A stretch of 10,542 bases of DNA from Trebonia sp. (GTDB taxonomy: Bacteria; Actinomycetota; Actinomycetes; Streptosporangiales; Streptosporangiaceae), in the NCBI GenBank assembly GCA_030038035.1, contig JASHPP010000170.1, forward strand, positions 1 through 10,542, given 5' to 3'. The position numbers and the translations under genes are program-made. This document shows positions 1-6,102 of this stretch, piece after piece. How positions within the stretch are numbered: position 1 is the first letter of the stretch; the number at the start of each line of letters is the position of its first letter. A model generated the notes under the pieces. That model ran no database searches. It was not told where the DNA came from and saw only the letters and a list, made by a program, of their open reading frames with translations.

Positions 1-374
1 TTACCGAGCAGGGTGTTGCGCAGCGGGACCAGGGGGTGGAAGAGCAATGCGAACAGCAACGCGAAGAAAACGCCGTCGGTGAAGTGGGATAGTTCACCGA
101 CGATATAGACCGCCGCTGTCGGCGCGGTGCCGACAGGAACACCAAGGATGAGCTCGCCGTTGGCCACCGGCCAGTTGACTGAGGGCAGCCCGAAGCCGCC
201 GAACCAGATGCCGAAGACGGTGGCGAACTGGGTCGCGACGGCGCCGGCGAGCAATGAGCTGCCGATCGGGTGAGTGGCGACCCAGGCCCGCCAGCGCGGC
301 AGGGAGTCGTCGGTCGGAATGCGGGTGAACAGCCCGGCTGCGGAGCCACGGGCTGCGGAGCTAGTGGTACTCAC
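1..374 (-). CDS. Unrecognised membrane protein, partial (C-terminus beyond left edge)
   Basis: The reading frame opens at a GTG (374-372) and stays open for 124 codons to the window edge, so the C-terminus is missing. The start is supported by a perfect AGGAGG (386-381 on the minus strand) six bases upstream. The N-terminal 35 residues are polar. A hydrophobic, probably membrane-spanning segment covers about residues 36-60 and is rich in Ala, Gly, Phe and Trp. A second covers about 101-118 (GVFFALLFALLF). Between them is a Gly/Pro-rich loop containing GELILGVPVG. I do not recognise the family and assign no function. The gene follows the catabolic cluster on the same strand but is separated from it by a 107-bp gap with two palindromes and a -35-like hexamer, so it probably has its own regulated promoter. 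A role in uptake or membrane passage of the aromatic substrate is possible only by context. Confidence 0.75.
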   Translation of the reverse strand, partial: MSTTSSAARGSAAGLFTRIPTDDSLPRWRAWVATHPIGSSLLAGAVATQFATVFGIWFGGFGLPSVNWPVANGELILGVPVGTAPTAAVYIVGELSHFTDGVFFALLFALLFHPLVPLRNTLLG

Positions 375-380
375 GTGGGA

Positions 381-386
381 CCTCCT
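381..386 (-). promoter_or_regulatory. Strong Shine-Dalgarno for the left-edge membrane protein
   Basis: AGGAGG on the minus strand, six bases before the GTG at 374. It decides the start and argues that this gene is translated independently of the catabolic cluster upstream. Confidence 0.75.
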
Positions 387-387
387 G

Positions 388-419
388 CTTTTACACGCAC
401 TGCCTTGCGCGTGTAAAAG
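388..419. promoter_or_regulatory. Perfect 11-bp inverted repeat, candidate operator
   Basis: Left arm cttttacacgc (388-398) and right arm gcgtgtaaaag (409-419) are exact reverse complements around a 10-bp spacer. The element lies immediately upstream of the AGGAGG of the left-edge membrane gene, where the transcript start would be expected. AT-rich arms in GC-rich DNA and the ACAC/GTGT core are typical of dimeric repressor sites such as those of TetR-type proteins. It could also form a hairpin in the 5' leader. No matching regulator gene is in the window. Confidence 0.55.
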
Positions 420-420
420 A

Positions 421-450
421 AGTGTGATTTTCCTGATGTTGACTTGTCAA
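421..450 (-). promoter_or_regulatory. Candidate promoter for the left-edge membrane protein
   Basis: On the minus strand a consensus -35 hexamer TTGACA occupies 450-445. Eighteen bases further on, cacact (426-421) is a poor -10 candidate, matching TATAAT at three positions. The -35 lies inside the 437-452 palindrome and the expected start site falls in the 388-419 inverted repeat, so both palindromes would be well placed to control it. The -10 assignment is weak. Confidence 0.35.
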
Positions 451-452
451 CA
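437..452. promoter_or_regulatory. 16-bp perfect palindrome, candidate operator
   Basis: TGTTGAC-TT-GTCAACA is a perfect inverted repeat with 7-bp arms and a 2-bp centre. It lies 30 bp beyond the metE-like stop codon and overlaps a consensus -35 hexamer on the minus strand. Its size and compact symmetry fit winged-helix dimer sites of the MarR or GntR kind. It lacks a following T-run on either strand, so a terminator is unlikely. Confidence 0.5.
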
Positions 453-481
453 GTCCAGGACGATTTGCGTACCGCAGCCCG

Positions 482-1522
482 TCAGCCGCTTTCTCGGAGC
501 CTGCGAGCCGCCTCGGCCGCTGCCGACATCTTGCTGATCGCGAGATATCGCGGCACCCGGCGGAGCCCGCAATCGGTCGATATCTCGAGGTGCTCGGGAT
601 CCCGGTATTCCAGGCAGGTGCGGACACGCTCGATAATGTCTTCCGGCGTCTCGGAGTAATGGGTCTTGATGTCGATGAGCCCGGCCGACAGGATGCGGTC
701 GCGGTCCCACTTGCCGACCAGGTCGATCTCGGCCATCTCCCGGGCACCGAACTCCAGGCTGAACCCGTGCACGTTGGCGTCGAGCAGCGCCGGGAACAGC
801 CAGCGGTAGGTGCGCTTGGCGTACGGCAGGCGGCGGAACGAGCCGAAGCAGATGTGCACGACGAACGTGCACCCGGTGATCCCTTCGACGACCTTGTTGA
901 TGACCGCGACCAGGTTCTCCGGCGTCCGGTCCTCGGCCGCGTGCGAGGGCGTCAGCGGTTCCTCGATCTGGATGTAGTCGCACCCGGCCGCCACCAGGTT
1001 GAGGATGTCCTGACGGATGGCCGGCACGAGCGCCTCGGCGCAGTCGCGGCGGTTGCGGTACACCGGGCTGAAGTCAAGCTCTGTCGTTATGCCGTACGGG
1101 CCCGGCATGCCGATCTTGGGCCGGCGGTCCGTGCGCGCCCGCAGGAACTCGTACTCGCTGACGTAGTCCCAGATCGACTTGATCTCGTCGAGCGGCTGCT
1201 GCACTTCGTAGACAGGGAGCATGTCCCAGCCGATCGCGCCGAGCTTGCGCGGGGACGGGCGCATGGTGATCCCGCGCATCGAGCCGGTGATGCCCTCGAT
1301 CCAGCCAAGCCGGCGGTGCTCGCCGTCGGTGAGGATGTCCAGGCCGGCGCGTTCCTGGTCGTAGATCGCCAGCTGACAGTAGTCGTCGAAGAGTTCCCTG
1401 CGGTCCGCCGGGCCGAAGCGGCCCTCTTTGCCGGCGTCCGCGAGGATGTCCCACCAGCCTGGCCGCGCCCAGCCTCCGGTGGTGGTGACCGGCAGCGTGG
1501 CCGGGTACTGGTAATCGCTCAT
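482..1522 (-). CDS. Stand-alone MetE C-domain-like zinc methyltransferase (COG0620 family)
   Basis: This 346-residue protein belongs to the UROD/MetE-like TIM-barrel superfamily. Cobalamin-independent methionine synthase is about 750 residues with two barrels; this protein has only the catalytic C-terminal barrel. A full zinc site like that of MetE is visible: His223 and Cys225 (VVHICFG), Glu257 (FSLEFG) and Cys318 (STDCGL). An acidic barrel motif, YIQIEEP (about 183-189), and TDGEHRR (65-71) also fit. Such proteins move an alkyl group to a zinc-bound thiolate. Known acceptors include homocysteine, and in the related epoxyalkane:coenzyme M transferases, coenzyme M. The ATG overlaps the phosphatase stop codon by four bases (ATGA, 1522-1519), so translation is coupled and it is the last gene of the run. 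The context suggests demethylation of a methoxylated aromatic, or recycling of the methyl group, but neither donor nor acceptor can be read from the sequence. Confidence 0.9.
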   Translation of the reverse strand: MSDYQYPATLPVTTTGGWARPGWWDILADAGKEGRFGPADRRELFDDYCQLAIYDQERAGLDILTDGEHRRLGWIEGITGSMRGITMRPSPRKLGAIGWDMLPVYEVQQPLDEIKSIWDYVSEYEFLRARTDRRPKIGMPGPYGITTELDFSPVYRNRRDCAEALVPAIRQDILNLVAAGCDYIQIEEPLTPSHAAEDRTPENLVAVINKVVEGITGCTFVVHICFGSFRRLPYAKRTYRWLFPALLDANVHGFSLEFGAREMAEIDLVGKWDRDRILSAGLIDIKTHYSETPEDIIERVRTCLEYRDPEHLEISTDCGLRRVPRYLAISKMSAAAEAARRLRESG

Positions 1523-2301
1523 GACAGGCCCTTCAATGCGGTGATCAGCTCATCGTGGATGTGCCCGTTGCTGGCCACGACGTCGGCGCGCTCGGCGGTC
1601 TCGTGCGGGCGGCCGTCGAACAGGGTCAGCGTGCCGCCTGCTTCCTGGAGGATCAGCTGGCCCGCGGCGACGTCCCAGGCGTCCATCGCGTACTCGCAGT
1701 AGGCTTCGAGCCTGCCCGCCGCGATGGCGCACAGCACCAGCGCGGGGGAGCCGAAGGAACGGACTCCGCCGGCCACGTGCATCAGCCGCTCCACGAGGGC
1801 CGCGTAGGCGCGGATCTGCCCGGCGTCGACCGACTGAGCCTGTGCGACGACGAGCGCGCGGTCGAGCCGGGTGACGGCCGAGACGCGAAGCGCGTGCCCG
1901 TCGCGGGTGGCGCCGCCGTCGAGTTCGGCCGCGAACATCTCGTCGTGCGCCGGGTCGTAGACTGCCCCGGCCACCGTCCGGCCACGGCTGCGCAACGCGA
2001 CCGACACGCAGTAGAAGGGCACGCCGTGCGCGTAGTTCGTGGTCCCGTCGAGCGGGTCGACGTACCAGACGTGCTCGGTGTCGGGGTTCCCCGTGGTGCC
2101 CTCCTCCCCGACGACCGCGTGGTCGGGGAACGCGCGCCTGATGACCTCGGTGACCGCCTGCTGGGACTCGCGGTCCGCGACCGTGACCAGGTTGGCCCGC
2201 GCGTCCTTGTAGGCGATCTCCAGGTCCCCGCCGCGCTGTCGCGCCATGAGCACCGCGCCGCCCGCGCGCGCCGCCGCTTGCGCGGTGTCCCGAACGGTCA
2301 C
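1519..2301 (-). CDS. Inositol-monophosphatase-family Mg2+-dependent phosphatase
   Basis: A GTG start at 2301 gives 260 residues, the normal size for the family, and overlaps the stop of the upstream ATP-binding subunit by four bases (GTGA). The frame continues further upstream, but that extension would lie inside the preceding gene. The metal-binding signature is complete: Asp43 (LVTVAD), Glu66-Glu67 (VGEEG), Asp82 and Asp85 (DPLDGTTNY), and Asp207/Asp210 (MDAWDVAAG). The enzyme should hydrolyse a phosphomonoester. The family includes inositol monophosphatase, histidinol phosphatase, PAP phosphatase and fructose-1,6-bisphosphatase, and residues alone do not settle the substrate. Coupling to two phenylphosphate-synthase-like subunits argues that it removes the phosphate they install on a phenolic compound, the role played by CreD in cresol catabolism. 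That assignment is inference; the phosphatase fold is near certain. Confidence 0.93.
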   Translation of the reverse strand: MTVRDTAQAAARAGGAVLMARQRGGDLEIAYKDARANLVTVADRESQQAVTEVIRRAFPDHAVVGEEGTTGNPDTEHVWYVDPLDGTTNYAHGVPFYCVSVALRSRGRTVAGAVYDPAHDEMFAAELDGGATRDGHALRVSAVTRLDRALVVAQAQSVDAGQIRAYAALVERLMHVAGGVRSFGSPALVLCAIAAGRLEAYCEYAMDAWDVAAGQLILQEAGGTLTLFDGRPHETAERADVVASNGHIHDELITALKGLS

Positions 2302-3416
2302 GCGCCGGGAACCTTGAACACGTTGCGCAGCGCGTACTGGACCGGGTCGAACGGCTTGGCAGCGGCCGCGGGGGCCGCGGGCGGCGCGGGTGGCGCGGGC
2401 GCCGCCTCCGGCGGCTCGCCCTCCCCGGCTGGCGTGAGCCACGTGGTCTCCGGGCGGTGCTGGAGGAAGAACACGCTGCCCGGCAAGGACCTGTCGCGGG
2501 CGATCGCCCACTCGACGTCCTGCGGGACACCCTCGTGCCGCTCGATCTCGGCCGCCTTCTCGCACAGGTAGCGCACCTCGTCATCGTCGAGGCAGGGCTG
2601 CCCGGCGAGCCCGGCGGGCAGCGGCGAGAACACCACCCGCCCGGCCGCCGGCTCGAAGACTGACCACTCGTGCTTGGCGCCCACGCGTCGCGTGATGATC
2701 TGGCCGCTCGCCCGGTCGACTTCCCAGTGGTCGGGCGTCACCTGCCCGGATACGACGCTCTCGCCGAACCCCCAGTTGGCCTCGACAACCAGTCGGCCGC
2801 GGTCCCCGGTGACGGGGTCCAGCGTGAACACGACGCCGGCGGACCGCACGTCGATCAGTTGCAGGACGCCGACCGCGAGGTCATGGGAGTGCAGTGGGCT
2901 CTTGCCTATCTGACGGCGGTACTCCAGGGCGTGCGGGGTGTACCCGCTTGCCCAGCACTTCCTGATGTGGTGCAGCACGTCGGCGACCTCGCTGATGCCG
3001 AGGTACGTGCCAAACTGGCCGGCGAAGCTGGCGCTGCCCCCGTCCTCGCCGACGGCGCTCGACCGCACCGCGACCCGCAGCCCGGCTCCCAGGCCCGTGC
3101 GCTGCCGCAGCCGCTCATGGGCCAGCCGGACCGCGTCCTCCAGCCACCCAGGCAGTTCCTGTTCGAGGATGAGGGCCTGCGCCCGCTCAGAAAGCCGCTG
3201 GAGCGTGGCCGGGTCGTGCTCCTGGCCCGCGAACAGCCGCGCCAGCTCGGCCCTGGTCGCGGCGGACAGCCAGCCGTCGAGCGCCTCCACCGGCACCGCG
3301 TATCCGTCGGGCACAGGCCAGCCGGCGGACGCCAGCTGGCCTAGCCGTGCCATCTTCGGCCCCACCCGGGGGATGTCGGTGATCCGGATCTCGCCGAGGT
3401 CGAGGACTGGGGTCAC
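2298..3416 (-). CDS. ATP-binding subunit of a phenylphosphate-synthase-like enzyme (PpsB/CreI type)
   Basis: This is a 372-residue PPDK_N (PEP synthase N-terminal) ATP-binding domain with no swivel or PEP domain. Visible motifs in order are VGPKMARLGQLASAGWPVPDG (about 18-38, whose first 20 residues are the glycine/lysine loop), VAVRSSAVGEDGGSASFAGQ (115-134), SAGVVFTLDPVTGD (192-205), VEANWGFGESVVSG (211-224) and DVEWA...FFLQHRPET (300-324). Size and content match Thauera PpsB, about 40 kDa, which uses ATP to phosphorylate the histidine of its partner. After the domain comes a Pro/Ala-rich linker (about 331-353) and a 19-residue tail (KPFDPVQYALRNVFKVPGA) that may dock to the partner. The GTG start at 3416 overlaps the swivel-subunit stop by four bases (GTGA), and its own stop overlaps the phosphatase start in the same way. 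A rifampin phosphotransferase or ordinary PEP synthase is excluded by domain order. Confidence 0.9.
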   Translation of the reverse strand: MTPVLDLGEIRITDIPRVGPKMARLGQLASAGWPVPDGYAVPVEALDGWLSAATRAELARLFAGQEHDPATLQRLSERAQALILEQELPGWLEDAVRLAHERLRQRTGLGAGLRVAVRSSAVGEDGGSASFAGQFGTYLGISEVADVLHHIRKCWASGYTPHALEYRRQIGKSPLHSHDLAVGVLQLIDVRSAGVVFTLDPVTGDRGRLVVEANWGFGESVVSGQVTPDHWEVDRASGQIITRRVGAKHEWSVFEPAAGRVVFSPLPAGLAGQPCLDDDEVRYLCEKAAEIERHEGVPQDVEWAIARDRSLPGSVFFLQHRPETTWLTPAGEGEPPEAAPAPPAPPAAPAAAAKPFDPVQYALRNVFKVPGA

Positions 3417-5245
3417 GGGATCGCCGGGAAGACCTGGACCGTGCCCGCCCGGCCGTCCACCCGGACGCGGTCGCCGGTCTTGATGGCCTGCGTGGCTTTC
3501 GCCGTGCCGACCACGCAGGGGATGCCGTATTCGCGGCTGACGATCGCCGCGTGCGTCAGGCTGCCTCCGGTGTCGCACACGCAGGCCTTGATGATGCCGA
3601 AGACGGGGGTCCACTCGGTCGTCGTGCCGCCGCAGACGAGGATGTCGCCCGGCTGTACCTGGCTGATGTCCGCCACGGTCGTGATCACCCGGGCGGTGCC
3701 CTCGGCCACGCCCTTGGCGGCGGGGAAGCCGCGCAGCTCGGTGGCGCCTTCCGTCCCGTCCCTGAGCGTCTGCAGGAAATGCCCGGACAGGCCGAAGACC
3801 TCGATCATGATCGGGTCGGGCACCGTGTCGGGAATCGTGCCGAGCATGGTCGGCAGCTCGGGACCGCGGTGCTTCCAGTGCTCGAAGAACGCGCGCCGGT
3901 CGGGGATCTTCGCTGCCAGCTCCGGCCAGCGTTCGTCACCGCCCTCCATGACCGCGAACAGCTCGGGCTTGAACAGGAAGAAAACGTCGTCTGGCTGGTC
4001 GATCGTGCCGTCGGCCGCAAGGCGCCTGCCCAGCTCGAGGCTGGCCCGGCGGACCGGGATCGCCGCCCGCCGGTCGATCAGGTAGTTGTGCTCCTCGTTC
4101 CACCAGGCGAAGTTGGCCGCCAGGTTGCTGGCGAGCGCCTCGTTGAAGCGCTGCAGGTCCGACCCGTTGATGGCGCGCCGCGCCGCCTCGATCTGCTCGT
4201 CCCGCTCGGCTATCGCCTGCTGGCGCGCCGCGTGGAAGTCGAACCCGGTCGGCTTGGACAAGAAGGTCCCGATGGCGTACAGCGCGGGTGACGGGTCCTC
4301 GATCCAGGACGGCGTGTCGACCCGGCAGGTCTCCTCGGTCCGCTGACCGTAGGCGGACAGGAACCCCGCGAAGTCGTTCCACCAGGTGCGCCCGTGCGGG
4401 AGCGCTTCAACCCGGGCCTTCATGTCGGTCGGCGCGGCGTGCAGCAGCGGCCCGGCGACGTCAAGCTCGCGGGCGCGCCCGGCCAGCCGCCACAGCTCCT
4501 CGTCCGTCTTGCTGTAGAAGGTCTGCTGGCCGGACAGGAACGCGGAGACCATCGAGCCTTCCAGCCCGATCTCCTCGGCCAGCGCGTAGAAGGCCAGATA
4601 GTTCGCCGTCAGGACGTACATCACCTCGAAGTGGATGAACCACGCCCTGCGGTGGAACGCGTACGCGTCCTTCACCGCCGTCCACAGCTGGCCCGGGTCC
4701 ATCGAGGCGAGGTCCAGGTTGTCCAGGTAGTCGTAGGCCGACTGCAGCTCGCCTGCCCGCATGGCCCAGTAGCTGTCGAAGTTCTGCAGCACCGGCCCGA
4801 CGTACGCACCGAACCGCGCGGCCCGGGACTGGATCTGCCAGTCGGTGTCGACATCGATCGTGCCGATGTAGACGTGCGTGCCCGCGAGCCGGTTCACCGA
4901 CCCCCGGGTCGGCGGCACCCCGACGATCTCCGCGCCCAGCTGCGCGCCCCAGGTCTGGGCGTCGTCGAGAGTGGCGATGCTGGCGGGCACCATCCCCTCG
5001 CTGAAATGCAGCGAGTCACGCAGCCAGTAACGGGCGTTGTCCGCCTTGCCGAACGGCCGCACCGGGCCGGCCACGAAAGGCTGGCTGCCGAACGCCGGCT
5101 TGTACCCGGGATAAAGCTCCTCCCGGACGAAATCGTCAACAGGGAAAATCCTCGGCTTGTCCTGTGCGGCCACGCCCAGTATCACCTCTGCACTGAAGTG
5201 GGATATGTTTCCCAAAGTCTCCCGTGCGGCCGGGCGCTTAGGCAA
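3413..5245 (-). CDS. Phosphohistidine-swivel catalytic subunit, phenylphosphate-synthase-like (PpsA/CreH type)
   Basis: This protein has up to 610 residues (about 67 kDa). The C-terminal 75 or so residues are a PEP-utiliser mobile domain: TTTEWTPVFG, then DTGGSLTHAAIVSREYGIPC with the phosphoryl-carrying histidine at about residue 565, then TGDRVRVDG. There is no PEP/pyruvate-binding barrel after it. The N-terminal two thirds resemble PpsA of phenylphosphate synthase as I remember it: FPVDDF...ELYPGY, RYWLRDSLHFSEGMVP, and a VYIGTIDVD segment. This part should bind the phenolic acceptor. The expected reaction takes phosphate from ATP through the neighbouring ATP-binding subunit onto His565 and then to a phenol hydroxyl. 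The first start in frame is TTG at 5245, 11 bases after ligB, with no good ribosome-binding site. TTG at 5215 (after GGGAG), GTG at 5185 and GTG at 5173 are alternatives, so the N-terminus is uncertain by about 24 residues. The acceptor substrate is unknown. Confidence 0.88.
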   Translation of the reverse strand: MPKRPAARETLGNISHFSAEVILGVAAQDKPRIFPVDDFVREELYPGYKPAFGSQPFVAGPVRPFGKADNARYWLRDSLHFSEGMVPASIATLDDAQTWGAQLGAEIVGVPPTRGSVNRLAGTHVYIGTIDVDTDWQIQSRAARFGAYVGPVLQNFDSYWAMRAGELQSAYDYLDNLDLASMDPGQLWTAVKDAYAFHRRAWFIHFEVMYVLTANYLAFYALAEEIGLEGSMVSAFLSGQQTFYSKTDEELWRLAGRARELDVAGPLLHAAPTDMKARVEALPHGRTWWNDFAGFLSAYGQRTEETCRVDTPSWIEDPSPALYAIGTFLSKPTGFDFHAARQQAIAERDEQIEAARRAINGSDLQRFNEALASNLAANFAWWNEEHNYLIDRRAAIPVRRASLELGRRLAADGTIDQPDDVFFLFKPELFAVMEGGDERWPELAAKIPDRRAFFEHWKHRGPELPTMLGTIPDTVPDPIMIEVFGLSGHFLQTLRDGTEGATELRGFPAAKGVAEGTARVITTVADISQVQPGDILVCGGTTTEWTPVFGIIKACVCDTGGSLTHAAIVSREYGIPCVVGTAKATQAIKTGDRVRVDGRAGTVQVFPAIP

Positions 5246-5256
5246 GCCCTACGCGG

Positions 5257-6099
5257 TCATGCCGCCGGCTCAAGCAGCATCATCCCGGCCGCGGTGTTGG
5301 AGATCGGTATGTGGTAATTGGCCGTGATCGCCCTGGCGCCGGCGCCCAGGGCGGCCCTGGCGGTGAGCCACAGCAGCAGCTCGATGCCCTGGCTGCCGGT
5401 CTGCTCCACGAGCTCGATCGTCGAGTACCTGGTCACCCAGGTCGGGTCCGCGGTGAGGCTGGCCATGAACTTCTGGTCGAAGGCCTTGTTGATGAACCCG
5501 GCACGCTCGCCGTCCAGCTGGTGGGAGAGCCCGCCGGTTCCCATGACCAGGACGCGCAAGTCCTCGGGGTAGGAGGCGATGGCCCGGCCAAGCGCCTCGC
5601 CGAGCCGGTAGCAGCGCGCCGCCGACGGCAGCGGGAACTGGACGGTGTTGATCTCGACCGGGACTATGCGCACCGGCCACTCCTTGCCGCCTGGCCACAG
5701 CAGCGCCATCGGATTGCAGAGGGCGTGATCCACCAGCATCTCCTGGCACATCGTGATGTCGAAGCCCTCGGCGACGACGGAGTTGATCACGTGCCACGAC
5801 AGCTGCGGGTCGCCCCTGAACGGCAGCACCGTCGGGATGTTCCAGCCCTCGTCGGCGCTCTGGTATTCGGTCGCCGCGCCAATCGCGAACGTCGGCAGCT
5901 TGTCGAGGAAGAAGTTCAGCCCGTGGTCGTTGTAGACGATCACGGCGACGTCCGGCCTCGCCTGCGCCAGCCACCGGTGCACCGGCTTGAACCCGTCGAA
6001 CCACTCTTTCCAGTACGGGTCTTCCTGCTGGCCCTTGGCTATGGCCCGGGCAATAGCCGGGACGTGCGAGGTCGTAACGCAGCCGATTATCTTCGCCAT
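5257..6099 (-). CDS. ligB: LigB-type class III extradiol dioxygenase, catalytic (beta) subunit
   Basis: This 280-residue non-haem Fe(II) dioxygenase opens the ring of an ortho-dihydroxy aromatic next to the two hydroxyls (meta cleavage). The iron ligands of Sphingobium protocatechuate 4,5-dioxygenase LigB (His12, His61, Glu242) appear here as His12 (TSHVPA), His59 (YNDHGLNFF) and Glu240 (TGSQGIELL). The catalytic acid/base histidine is His193 (GTGGLSHQL) and a further conserved histidine is His125 (MLVDHAL). The C-terminal motif YHIPISNTAAG, near the carboxylate-binding region of LigB, is kept. The ATG at 6099 lies three bases after the ligA stop; a GGAAGGA about nine bases upstream, inside the end of ligA, can serve as ribosome-binding site. 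Protocatechuate, gallate, a methylgallate or another substituted catechol are all possible substrates; the family call is firm and the substrate is not. Confidence 0.93.
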   Translation of the reverse strand: MAKIIGCVTTSHVPAIARAIAKGQQEDPYWKEWFDGFKPVHRWLAQARPDVAVIVYNDHGLNFFLDKLPTFAIGAATEYQSADEGWNIPTVLPFRGDPQLSWHVINSVVAEGFDITMCQEMLVDHALCNPMALLWPGGKEWPVRIVPVEINTVQFPLPSAARCYRLGEALGRAIASYPEDLRVLVMGTGGLSHQLDGERAGFINKAFDQKFMASLTADPTWVTRYSTIELVEQTGSQGIELLLWLTARAALGAGARAITANYHIPISNTAAGMMLLEPAA

Positions 6100-6102
6100 T
6101 TC

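Noticed and set aside
437..452. Rho-independent terminator after the metE-like gene
   Set aside because: The stem is short and has a 2-bp centre, which cannot form a normal loop, and no T-run follows on the minus strand.
482..1522. Ordinary methionine synthase MetE
   Set aside because: Full MetE is about twice as long and has an N-terminal barrel; this protein has only the catalytic barrel and no methionine-gene context.
590..1702. 370-codon open frame on the plus strand opposite the MetE-like and phosphatase genes
   Set aside because: It is antisense to two genes with clear motifs, has Val/Arg/Asp-rich composition typical of reading high-GC genes backwards, and shows no domain.
1519..2301. 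Housekeeping inositol monophosphatase
   Set aside because: The fold is right, but coupling within the phenylphosphate-synthase-like run makes a dedicated aryl or alkyl phosphate phosphatase more likely; kept only as an alternative.
2298..5245. A PEP synthase gene split by a frameshift
   Set aside because: The swivel domain is encoded first and the ATP-binding domain second, the reverse of PEP synthase. Both genes have complete ends, and no PEP-binding barrel is present, so this is a true two-subunit enzyme.
5257..6099. MEMO/AmmeMemoRadiSam-type LigB homologue without dioxygenase activity
   Set aside because: All iron ligands and the catalytic histidine are present and a LigA subunit is encoded three bases upstream.
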